Shown: positions 1-5,199, counted from the stretch's first letter. The stretch is 5,395 bases of DNA from Promethearchaeia archaeon (GCA_029856295.1 JAHQWS010000182.1:1-5395), one strand, 5' to 3'. The notes: generated by a model not told the origin, from the sequence alone. Program-made: numbers and translations.

Positions 1-2
1 TG

Positions 3-239
3 CTTATTCTTGTTGCTGTAGCATTTAGTTACGCGGAGTTAGATCCACTTATTTCTTACATTCTCGCATTAATAATTAATTTAATCATCGGTGCAATAAT
101 TGTTGCGAAAATTTACGATAAGGGTTTTTTTAGTTCATTAGTTTTTGTTATTATCGTTTTAATTATACTCTTCATAATTATGATAATAATTACTATTGTT
201 GTCGCCCTCATTATCGCGAGTATTATTTTAGGCGGTTAA
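3..239 (+). CDS. C-terminal part of a hydrophobic membrane protein (5' end outside window)
   Basis: An open frame enters from the left edge and runs 78 codons to a TAA at 237-239. The other two plus-strand frames stop within the first 27 bases. The peptide is overwhelmingly Ile/Leu/Val/Ala. A short polar start (SYAELDP, residues 9-15) leads into a hydrophobic helix at about 16-37. A KIYDKG turn (36-41) follows, then a very long hydrophobic stretch at about 43-76 ending in Gly-Gly. This fits the last two membrane helices of a polytopic protein. No family motif is visible, so I assign no function. It is the only plus-strand gene I can support and is convergent with the XRE regulator at 307-735. 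T-tracts follow about 20 nt after the stop. A low-complexity AT-rich frame could be open by chance, but 78 codons of coherent transmembrane pattern ending just before a T-tract argues for a real gene. Confidence 0.6.
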   Translation, partial: LILVAVAFSYAELDPLISYILALIINLIIGAIIVAKIYDKGFFSSLVFVIIVLIILFIIMIIITIVVALIIASIILGG

Positions 240-258
240 TAACAAAAACCACTTCTTA

Positions 259-290
259 TTTTTTTTACTTTTTCATCTATTTGGTTTTTT
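259..290 (+). terminator. T-tract terminator for the left-edge gene
   Basis: Three T-runs occur within 32 nt: T8 at 259-266, T5 at 269-273 and T6 at 285-290. They begin 20 nt after the plus-strand stop codon. Archaeal RNA polymerase commonly terminates at such U-tracts without a hairpin, and none is obvious here. The opposing regulator at 307-735 has only a T5 on its own strand (243-247). Confidence 0.5.
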
Positions 291-306
291 ACTATTTTTA
301 CTATAT

Positions 307-735
307 TTATTCCTCATTTTTTAAAAAGAGTTTGTGAAATTCTTCACCGAGGCCCTCAGAGACTTTTGTTAATTCCTCTTCAGTATACATTTTAGATAAT
401 TGTTCATCATCAATATCACTTAATTTCAAAATTTTATTATAACCAATTCCAATTTCATCTGCTATTTCCTTTATATCTCCTAATTTAATGTTATCTATTA
501 AATCCTTTATTACAGGCTCATAATAAAAAATCTCTTCAATTGGTTTATTAAGATGTTTAGATATATCTAAAGATAAGGTTAAAGAGGGATTGGACGATCC
601 TCTTTCTAAATAATAAATAGTCTGGCGGGAAACTCCCACTGATTTTGCCAAATCTTGCTGGGATATATTCTGTTCTTCTCTTAATTCCTTTATTCTTGAT
701 ACTAATTTTTTATTAAACTTTAGAATTATCCCCAC
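307..735 (-). CDS. XRE-family helix-turn-helix regulator with C-terminal extension
   Basis: This 142-residue protein is a probable soluble cytoplasmic DNA-binding regulator. An HTH_3/Cro-CI domain spans about residues 14-70. It has SQQDLAKSVGVSRQTIYYLE as helix 2-turn-helix 3 (25-44), the NPSL motif (49-52) and an IEEIF end (66-70), as in the small YozG-like XRE regulators of bacteria and archaea. Those proteins usually end near this point. Here about 70 extra charged, helical residues follow, including IKEIADEIGIGYNKI (88-102), possibly a dimerisation or effector region. I do not recognise the extension. The start is GTG, placed immediately after an in-frame TAG, with no ATG, GTG or TTG further inside before the HTH, so it is the only canonical choice. 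There is no convincing Shine-Dalgarno, and a TATA-like box 23-30 nt upstream suggests leaderless translation. It lies 53 nt after the PH-HTH gene, whose HTH is about half identical. Target genes are unknown. Confidence 0.88.
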   Translation of the reverse strand: MGIILKFNKKLVSRIKELREEQNISQQDLAKSVGVSRQTIYYLERGSSNPSLTLSLDISKHLNKPIEEIFYYEPVIKDLIDNIKLGDIKEIADEIGIGYNKILKLSDIDDEQLSKMYTEEELTKVSEGLGEEFHKLFLKNEE

Positions 736-757
736 CTAATAATTTGCCCTTAATTTT

Positions 758-768
758 TAGATATACTA
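758..768 (-). promoter_or_regulatory. TATA-like box of the XRE regulator gene
   Basis: On the minus strand this reads TAGTATATCTA. Its TATATCTA core lies 23-30 nt upstream of the GTG at 735, the archaeal box A distance for a transcript starting at or next to the start codon. That fits the missing ribosome binding site and suggests a leaderless mRNA. The match to the TTTAWATA consensus is only moderate, and read-through from the upstream PH-HTH gene is equally possible. Confidence 0.35.
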
Positions 769-788
769 CAACATTTTTTAACCGAATC

Positions 789-1664
789 TTAAGCCAATTG
801 AAAGAGGTCTTCAACTTTGCAGTTCAATACCCTGGCAATCTTATATGCTAAACTTAGACTTGGGTTATATCTGCCTTCTTCTAAATATTTTATCGTTTGA
901 ATTGGAACTCCTACTTTCTCTGCTAATTGTGCGCTTGACATGTTTATTTTATCTCTCAGTTCCTTAATATTAGTTTTTAATTCCTTTCCCTCATGCATTT
1001 TTGAAAGAATATAGCTTATAAAATTGTCAAACGCAAGCTCTTCTGGTTTAAAAAGTTTATCCTCTAATTCACTCGGGAAATGCGAAAACTTTTTCATCCT
1101 CTCATTAATTTTATCTTCAATTATATTTGGTTCTTTAAGACCCGGGATATGACCCTCAGGATTAAATTTAATGATACTCGGACTTGAGCCACTTCTACTC
1201 CTTGCTGCTGTTTCAATTTTTACCGTATACAGCTTAAATAATCTATCAAATATTCCACTAACCACATTAATGTTCTGTATTTGAATAAACGGTATAGTTG
1301 CCTTAGCCTTTGTAATTACTCCATGATTGATTACAATATTATTCTCTAATACTTCAAACGAGAAATTACGTATGTACATTGACAAAGAAACGCTTAAAAT
1401 AATCATTAATACGAGATATGGAATGATTACAACAAATAGTAACAGCCAAAATAATAATTCTGGTACTCCAACAATATCCTCGATTGGACTTCCTCCAGGA
1501 GGCCCCCTATCCCTCGTCTCGAGACCTTCATATGCAATTGCGATAAAAAATAATGTTAATAATACGAATATTGGGATTAAAATTGTATTTACTTTTAAAA
1601 GGATTTTTTTCCTAAAGTCTTTGTGAATGAAGTGTTCCTCTTTTTCCTCTTTTTTATAATTCAT
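789..1664 (-). CDS. Membrane bPH2 (YdbS-like) domain protein fused to a C-terminal XRE HTH
   Basis: A 291-residue membrane protein in three parts. Residues 1-20 are a charged cytoplasmic tail. Two membrane helices (about 21-44 and 69-95) flank a short outer loop containing GPPGG (54-58). A bPH2/DUF304 domain follows at about 99-190, recognised by NNIVINHGVITKAKATIP, the IPFIQIQNI core (124-132), FDRLFKLYTVKIETAA (139-154) and the closing IPGLKEP (173-179). After a charged linker, an XRE HTH occupies 232-290 (SAQLAEKVGVPIQTIKYLEE at 244-263, NPSLSLAYKIARVLN at 267-281). YdbS-family proteins usually end after the PH domain, so the HTH is an addition. Two helices put both termini in the cytoplasm, so the HTH can reach DNA while anchored. 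I infer a membrane-state sensor and regulator; ligand and targets are unknown. The ATG at 1664 follows GAGG with 7-nt spacing. The gene sits behind a terminator, with its own TATA box and a perfect dyad. Confidence 0.9.
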   Translation of the reverse strand: MNYKKEEKEEHFIHKDFRKKILLKVNTILIPIFVLLTLFFIAIAYEGLETRDRGPPGGSPIEDIVGVPELLFWLLLFVVIIPYLVLMIILSVSLSMYIRNFSFEVLENNIVINHGVITKAKATIPFIQIQNINVVSGIFDRLFKLYTVKIETAARSRSGSSPSIIKFNPEGHIPGLKEPNIIEDKINERMKKFSHFPSELEDKLFKPEELAFDNFISYILSKMHEGKELKTNIKELRDKINMSSAQLAEKVGVPIQTIKYLEEGRYNPSLSLAYKIARVLNCKVEDLFQLA

Positions 1665-1671
1665 TTTTATT

Positions 1672-1675
1672 CCTC
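1672..1675 (-). promoter_or_regulatory. Ribosome binding site of the PH-HTH gene
   Basis: GAGG on the minus strand, 7 nt before the ATG at 1664. It supports this ATG over the duplicated upstream ATG at 1729. It lies inside the last codons of the small upstream frame at 1667-1729. Confidence 0.55.
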
Positions 1676-1692
1676 TATTTTCTCTTTTTCTG

Positions 1693-1714
1693 TTAAGATA
1701 TTTTGGTATCTTAA
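1693..1714. promoter_or_regulatory. Perfect 8-6-8 inverted repeat, probable operator of the PH-HTH gene
   Basis: Arms TTAAGATA (1693-1700) and TATCTTAA (1707-1714) are perfect reverse complements around the 6-nt spacer TTTTGG. The dyad lies just downstream of the TATA-like box at 1717-1724 and covers the expected transcription start (about 1694). Archaeal repressors often bind there to block polymerase recruitment. A symmetric site of about 22 bp suits a dimeric HTH regulator, so autoregulation by the adjacent XRE proteins is a natural inference. No T-run follows the dyad on the minus strand, which argues against a terminator. Confidence 0.6.
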
Positions 1715-1716
1715 TT

Positions 1717-1724
1717 TTTTATAA
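1717..1724 (-). promoter_or_regulatory. TATA-like box of the PH-HTH gene
   Basis: The minus strand reads TTATAAAA here, close to the archaeal box A. Transcription would begin near 1694, giving a leader of about 30 nt that contains the GAGG ribosome binding site. The hairpin terminator at 1737-1765 ends the upstream operon just before it, which supports an independent promoter. Confidence 0.5.
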
Positions 1725-1736
1725 TTCATTTTAATT

Positions 1737-1765
1737 AAAAAAAATAGTAGAATTAGTATTCTACT
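1737..1765 (-). terminator. Hairpin plus T8 terminator of the ABC operon
   Basis: The minus strand reads AGTAGAAT, loop ACTA, ATTCTACT, then A and eight T (A8 at 1737-1744 on the plus strand). The 8-bp stem is perfect, and its first arm contains the TAG stop codon of the surface-protein gene. Stem plus U-tract looks like an intrinsic terminator, though the stem is AT-rich and archaeal termination may need only the U-tract. It separates the ABC operon from the PH-HTH and XRE unit. Confidence 0.7.
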
Positions 1766-2741
1766 GTCTGAATTTTTTTCTTCTTATAATCAACACGATT
1801 AGTATTCCAGCAACGCTCGCTGCTATGACTCCTGATACGATTAAAACAACCATATCAGTGTTATCCTGTGCGATTTCGTAAATTACTCTACCCTCGTCAT
1901 TCTTTATAACAAGACTTGATTGCATTCCTTGATCGCTAAATGTCACTTCAACAGTATACTCTTCTTCACCTTTCTTCTCCAAGATTAATGTATTTCCTTT
2001 TACCTCAGCATCATCACAGTCAAGTTTGTCAATCAATGTGGTTAAATAGCTATTAAATGGACGAGCTATCGTAAATATTCCGCTTGTGATAAGCAACCAC
2101 AGAAAATCATCCCCATCCAGTATCGGAAAAGGTTCTTTTCCAAGAAAAACCTTTGTAGAATTCACACTTAGTGTCCATTTATTGTAATCTTCCAGAAGAT
2201 CATTGTAATCCTGGGGATTCTTAAATATTGGAAGAATAAGGGCTTTTTCGTCGGGCGATTCATCAAATTCTTCCGTTTCAAAATCCCATTTCACAGTCAA
2301 AGCCTCCCATACATAATATTTCTCAGGATAAACCTCATCGACATAATCCTTTGAAAGAAAGGATAGTAAAAACAATGTTTCATTTTCATTAAGTTTATCC
2401 TCATCAATAAAGCTCTCTACATCAAGTAAGAAAATCAATGCATCATGTAAATCCCATTTATAATTACCAACATTTTTTATTGTTGTTTTACTTCTTGCTC
2501 CGATTTCATCGCTGTCTCCATCAAAAAAATCATCAGGGTCTAATTCTCTATCAACAGTATCTTCCCATTTTCCTTCATTATATTGATTTACTATAAATGC
2601 CACAGTTCCCTTGTTTAACGCAGGTTCATACGTGGTAAATGCAGTTATACTTGTTGAGCTTAGCCCAATTAAAATTGTTGACAATATGAAGAAACCTAAT
2701 GAGATTTTTTTCACTCTATTTCGTTTCATTATTATTGCCAT
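1761..2741 (-). CDS. Single-pass surface protein with large extracytoplasmic domain, third gene of the ABC operon
   Basis: A 326-residue type I membrane protein of unrecognised family. The N terminus has basic residues (KRNRVKK, 6-12) and a hydrophobic segment (13-35), a signal peptide or anchor. About 260 acidic residues follow, with an Asp-rich run at 68-79 (DPDDFFDGDSDE, possibly cation-binding), two NxS/T sequons (N120, N194) and a single Cys (C242). A beta-rich part lies at about 246-291 (NTLILEKKGEEEYTVEVTF, SSLVIKNDEGRVIYEI). A membrane helix (297-319) and basic tail RRKKFRQ end the protein. The first ATG is chosen because GGAGTGAT ends 5 nt before it; M5 would be too far away. The gene starts 36 nt after the permease, so it is probably cotranscribed and may be an accessory or substrate-contacting subunit of the transporter. 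That role is inferred only from position and topology. Confidence 0.85.
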   Translation of the reverse strand: MAIIMKRNRVKKISLGFFILSTILIGLSSTSITAFTTYEPALNKGTVAFIVNQYNEGKWEDTVDRELDPDDFFDGDSDEIGARSKTTIKNVGNYKWDLHDALIFLLDVESFIDEDKLNENETLFLLSFLSKDYVDEVYPEKYYVWEALTVKWDFETEEFDESPDEKALILPIFKNPQDYNDLLEDYNKWTLSVNSTKVFLGKEPFPILDGDDFLWLLITSGIFTIARPFNSYLTTLIDKLDCDDAEVKGNTLILEKKGEEEYTVEVTFSDQGMQSSLVIKNDEGRVIYEIAQDNTDMVVLIVSGVIAASVAGILIVLIIRRKKFRQ

Positions 2742-2746
2742 GTTTT

Positions 2747-2754
2747 ATCACTCC
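2747..2754 (-). promoter_or_regulatory. Strong ribosome binding site of the surface-protein gene
   Basis: GGAGTGAT on the minus strand, 5 nt before the ATG at 2741, nearly matches the anti-Shine-Dalgarno complement GGAGGTGAT. It fixes the start at the first ATG rather than the one four codons later. Confidence 0.7.
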
Positions 2755-2777
2755 TTTTTTCTGATATACTATTCATT

Positions 2778-3632
2778 TTATAATTGCCTTCTTTTGAATA
2801 TAATTGCAGCGACAACCAAGCAGACAATGGTATACACCAAAAAGATCGTAATACCCATTTCAATAGTGGGTGTTAACCATATCCTTCTAGAGAAATTCCG
2901 AAATTCTACTTCTTCATATCTATCTTCAAGCTTAGTAGGAAAGTCCTCAACTAAAATATACGATATAAGATCAGTTGCATGATTTAAAGAATATATTGGT
3001 TCAAATTCAGGATATAATAACATAACTAAACTATCTATGATCATATTAGCAATCAATAAAAACATGATGGCCGAAACAATTGTTATGTTTACGTTTGGCA
3101 TAAAAGAACTTAAAAATGTTACAAAACTACCCACTGCAAGAACGTATAATATCGCAATTCCGAAACTATAGTAATAACGATAATTAATTGGTCCGCCATA
3201 CCAATAAATACCTAACACTCCTAGCGTGATATAAAATGCCGCAACAACACCAATCATTAGCGTGAGAGCACCAAGAAACTTTCCAGTAACTAATTTATAT
3301 TTGTTTATTATCGGAAATGTGATGAAACCCGTTTTATCACCATATTCAGAACAAATAATTCCGCTAAAAAAGAAACATGATCCGAATATAACGATCATAA
3401 TAAGGAAATTAAGCCCTGATTGAAAATAATCTGCTTGAGTGTCTGGCAATGGATTGTCCGGGATCAAAGCATATGGCAAATAACTCAATAGTATTACAAA
3501 AGATACGGCAACTAGGGAGAAAATGACGAATTTTTTCCATTGTTTCTTGAGTTCAAATAAATATGTTGTAACGACGGGCAATGCGGCTAAATAGAGGTTA
3601 TCATACTTTTCCTTTTTTTCTAATAATTGCAT
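2778..3632 (-). CDS. ABC-2 type transporter permease
   Basis: Membrane subunit of an ABC-2 type system, 284 residues from the ATG at 3632 (291 if started at 3653). In 291-residue numbering, six helices lie at about 41-60, 81-102, 126-150, 163-183, 188-213 and 263-286. The cytoplasmic stretch between helices 2 and 3 (EYGDKTGFITFPIINKYKLV, 103-122, then TGKFLGAL) matches the ABC-2 pattern in which an E-x-G-T-like coupling segment precedes a P-x-x-x-x-x-x-x-GK motif. An acidic loop of about 50 residues separates helices 5 and 6, probably outside, and the basic KRRQL end is inside. The start at 3632 is preferred because GGAGG lies 11 nt upstream. The ATG at 3653 has no usable site and would overlap the ATPase gene by 14 nt. 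It lies 7 nt after the ATPase stop, so the pair is translationally linked. The substrate cannot be told; half-transporters of this kind typically dimerise. Confidence 0.9.
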   Translation of the reverse strand: MQLLEKKEKYDNLYLAALPVVTTYLFELKKQWKKFVIFSLVAVSFVILLSYLPYALIPDNPLPDTQADYFQSGLNFLIMIVIFGSCFFFSGIICSEYGDKTGFITFPIINKYKLVTGKFLGALTLMIGVVAAFYITLGVLGIYWYGGPINYRYYYSFGIAILYVLAVGSFVTFLSSFMPNVNITIVSAIMFLLIANMIIDSLVMLLYPEFEPIYSLNHATDLISYILVEDFPTKLEDRYEEVEFRNFSRRIWLTPTIEMGITIFLVYTIVCLVVAAIIFKRRQL

Positions 3633-3639
3633 TTTTTTT

Positions 3640-4761
3640 CTATCCTCCGCCATCTCTTGGTTCGTCCATTTGAATCATTTCGAGGTAAATTTGCTCTAAT
3701 TTTGATGTTTTTGGCTGACTGAAAGAGATAATTTTATTGTTGGATTTAAACTCGGCTATAAATATTTCTAATATTTCTCCTCGCGATTCCTTTTTACCGT
3801 CATAATATATTTTAAAAGTTTGATTCTCAGGATTATATTTTACGCCGTGATTGTGATCTGCAGTTGATACTTCCATAAAGTGATTTACATACTGTATTAA
3901 TTTATCATTGAGCCTATTAATTGTACCTTCGATATCACTGGTAGGTATCGGATAAAGTAATTGACAATTTAGCTCCTTTTCCTTTAGATTTTTTTCCAAA
4001 TTTTCAATTGTATCAAAAGCAATAATCCTACCATTGTTAATCAACGCAATCTTATCACATACCTCTGATATTTCATGAAGCATGTGAGATGCTACAAAAA
4101 TAGTTTTCCCTTGATGTTGAAGCTCTCTAATAGTAACCCTAATCTCTAATCGCGCTTTTGGATCTAAACCCGTTTGAGGCTCATCAAGAATTATGATCTG
4201 GGGATCAACCAAAATTGATTGAATGATCCCCATCTTTTGGCGCATCCCTTTTGAAAACGTCTTGACCTTTTGATGCTTCCAATCAGCTAATTTGAATAAC
4301 TTTAAAAGCTCATCTAATCTGGCATTAATTTTTTTCTTAGGATAATTCTGAGATCTTGCGAAATATCTTAATATTTGGTATGCTGTCATATCATAAAAGA
4401 ATGGCTGGTCGATCAGAAAGCCAAACTTAACCAAATCCTTGTCATCTCCGTTTAAAGATTGTAATTTTCCCGCTTTATTCAAAACCAATATTTCTCCTGA
4501 AGTCGGTCTTATGAGTTTCGCAATCAACTTAATCGTTGTTGTCTTTCCTGCTCCATTCGGGCCGATGAGTCCGATGGTTTCTCCCTCGTGAACTTCTATG
4601 TTAATATTGTTCACTGCTACAAAGTTTCCAAATTTTTTGGTTAAGTTTTCTAACCTCATCACGGTTTTTAAACCCGTTTCTGGTTTTTCAATCGGTTCAA
4701 TTGAGGATATTTTATCCGTTTTCATATCTAATTTATCTGATTCCATAGTCGTTTTACTCAT
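3640..4761 (-). CDS. ABC transporter ATP-binding protein (ABC-2 exporter type)
   Basis: A cytoplasmic ATPase of 373 residues that should power the permease encoded next. The nucleotide-binding domain at about 35-255 is complete: Walker A GPNGAGKT (67-74), Q-loop Q119 in LIDQPFF, signature FSKGMRQK (169-176), Walker B IIILDEP (189-195), D-loop GLDP (198-201) and H-loop H226. FSKGMRQK and DEPQTGLDP are typical of the CcmA/NatA-like ATPases that pair with ABC-2 permeases. About 115 C-terminal residues follow, of the kind often found in such exporters, ending in Gly-Gly-Gly next to the permease. The N terminus has about 34 polar residues before MRLENLTKKFG (35-45), so a later start (M6, M13 or M35) is possible. 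No candidate has a convincing ribosome binding site, and I keep the first ATG because the frame stays open there. It is first gene of the three-gene operon, with a TATA-like region about 50-70 nt upstream. Confidence 0.95.
   Translation of the reverse strand: MSKTTMESDKLDMKTDKISSIEPIEKPETGLKTVMRLENLTKKFGNFVAVNNINIEVHEGETIGLIGPNGAGKTTTIKLIAKLIRPTSGEILVLNKAGKLQSLNGDDKDLVKFGFLIDQPFFYDMTAYQILRYFARSQNYPKKKINARLDELLKLFKLADWKHQKVKTFSKGMRQKMGIIQSILVDPQIIILDEPQTGLDPKARLEIRVTIRELQHQGKTIFVASHMLHEISEVCDKIALINNGRIIAFDTIENLEKNLKEKELNCQLLYPIPTSDIEGTINRLNDKLIQYVNHFMEVSTADHNHGVKYNPENQTFKIYYDGKKESRGEILEIFIAEFKSNNKIISFSQPKTSKLEQIYLEMIQMDEPRDGGG
3644..3648 (-). promoter_or_regulatory. GGAGG ribosome binding site deciding the permease start
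   Basis: GGAGG on the minus strand is embedded in the last codons (Gly-Gly) of the ATPase gene. It lies 11 nt upstream of the ATG at 3632 but just downstream of the alternative ATG at 3653, which favours the shorter permease. The spacing is slightly long. Confidence 0.5.
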
Positions 4762-4811
4762 GGTTTTTTTACTCTTAGGTTTGTTAAATTAATTTTACTA
4801 TTTGACATTTT

Positions 4812-4829
4812 CTATAATAAAATATAAAA
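4812..4829 (-). promoter_or_regulatory. Probable TATA region of the ABC operon
   Basis: The minus strand reads TTTTATATTTTATTATAG here, containing TTTTATAT (4822-4829) and TATTATAG (4812-4819). Either would start transcription roughly between 4790 and 4800, leaving a leader of about 30-40 nt before the ATG at 4761. It overlaps the T9 that probably ends the upstream small gene. AT-richness makes the exact box uncertain. Confidence 0.4.
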
Positions 4830-4834
4830 AAAAA
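4826..4834 (-). terminator. T9 tract ending the small membrane protein transcript
   Basis: A9 on the plus strand gives a T9 tract on the minus strand, 37 nt past the stop codon of the 4872-5123 gene. No strong hairpin precedes it. It doubles as part of the ABC operon's TATA region, a compact arrangement. Confidence 0.4.
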
Positions 4835-4871
4835 TAAATTTAGAATTTGCATTTTACAAAGCTCCACTTAG

Positions 4872-5123
4872 TTATGATCGCGGTGTATTTCGGACTACGA
4901 AATAAAGGGGAATGCCAATAATCGGAGCAATTAAAATTATAATAATCCAGAGCTCTGCGTTTAATTCTCTTTTAACCGCGTCTTTGTAGATATAACGTAG
5001 CAACATAATAGCTCCTATAAATAACGCAATAGCGATCGCAATGAAAATTCCGATTAATAGAGGATCAGCGGCACCCGCAGGTGCTGGTCTAGCAGTTCTA
5101 GTATCTAATAACACACTTAGCAA
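4872..5123 (-). CDS. Small two-helix membrane protein, PLDc_N-like
   Basis: An 83-residue protein with a short Ala/Pro-rich N terminus (TARPAPAGAADP, 10-21). A hydrophobic helix lies at about 22-45. A cytoplasmic-looking basic segment YKDAVKRELNAELW (46-59) follows, then a second helix (59-77) ending PLYFVVRNTPRS. The DAxxRxxNxxLW motif followed by a Pro-Ile-Ile-Gly-containing helix and a short basic tail resembles the PLDc_N-type (phospholipase D nuclease N-terminal) small membrane proteins of archaea and bacteria. Those lack a catalytic domain and have no established activity. No catalytic HKD motif is present. The start is TTG, supported by AAAAGGAG 9 nt upstream; GTG three codons later would be too distant. 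It is on the same strand as the ABC operon, 110 nt upstream, separated by a T9 tract. Its leader carries an 8-6-8 dyad beside a TATA-like box. Family assignment is from motif memory, moderate confidence. Confidence 0.75.
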   Translation of the reverse strand: MLSVLLDTRTARPAPAGAADPLLIGIFIAIAIALFIGAIMLLRYIYKDAVKRELNAELWIIIILIAPIIGIPLYFVVRNTPRS

Positions 5124-5132
5124 TTCAATCTT

Positions 5133-5136
5133 CTCC
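5133..5136 (-). promoter_or_regulatory. Ribosome binding site supporting a TTG start
   Basis: GGAG on the minus strand (within AAAAGGAG), 9 nt before the TTG at 5123. It supports the TTG over the in-frame GTG nine bases further on. No ATG or GTG lies between this TTG and the upstream in-frame stop. Confidence 0.55.
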
Positions 5137-5166
5137 TTTTCTACAAATTTTAAAATTTTTTTTTAT

Positions 5167-5199
5167 TTATGTTAAATAAATTTTTCTTATGTTAAATAA
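5167..5199. repeat. Direct repeat TTATGTTAAATAA, two copies
   Basis: An exact 13-nt repeat at 5167-5179 and 5187-5199, start to start 20 nt, about two helical turns. The second copy forms the left arm of the inverted repeat at 5188-5209. A further TTAACAT occurs at 5264-5270, giving four ATGTTAA/TTAACAT motifs in about 100 nt. This looks like a multi-site binding region in the leader of the small membrane protein gene. Confidence 0.6.

Larger units (their letters stand above)
1667..1729 (-). other. Possible 20-codon upstream reading frame ahead of the PH-HTH gene
   Basis: From the duplicated ATG at 1729 a 20-codon frame runs to a TAA at 1667-1669, two bases before the PH-HTH ATG. It begins MNYKK like the main gene, then diverges into a charged tail (TEKEKIEE). 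It could be a leader peptide coupled to the main start, or a relic of a local duplication. Against translation, the TATA-like box at 1717-1724 would start transcripts near 1694, inside this frame, so the frame would be read only on a longer transcript. No ribosome binding site is visible before it. Confidence 0.2.
1650..1732 (-). repeat. Exact 18-nt direct repeat around the PH-HTH start codon
   Basis: TTTTTTATAATTCATTTT occurs at 1650-1667 and again at 1715-1732, offset by 65 nt. On the minus strand each copy reads AAAATGAATTATAAAAAA. The proximal copy holds the PH-HTH start codon and its first residues (MNYKK). The distal copy holds another ATG with the same five codons and also supplies the TATA-like box. 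The sequence is AT-rich, but an exact 18-nt match including the single G and the ATG is unlikely to be pure chance. Confidence 0.7.

Noticed and set aside
1327..1626. Plus-strand open frame of 99 codons
   Set aside because: It lies entirely antisense to the well-supported PH-HTH gene, has no family motifs and reads as a low-complexity Ile/Asn/Ser mirror of the transmembrane coding strand.
2611..2982. Plus-strand open frame of 123 codons
   Set aside because: It is antisense to the surface-protein start and the permease end, has no ribosome binding site and no recognisable domain.
4598..4792. Plus-strand open frame of 64 codons
   Set aside because: It is antisense to the N-terminal part of the ABC ATPase, whose motifs are unambiguous.
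5032..5039. GCGATCGC palindrome
   Set aside because: It matches the HIP1 octamer of cyanobacteria but occurs once, inside the small membrane protein gene, with nothing else cyanobacterial here.
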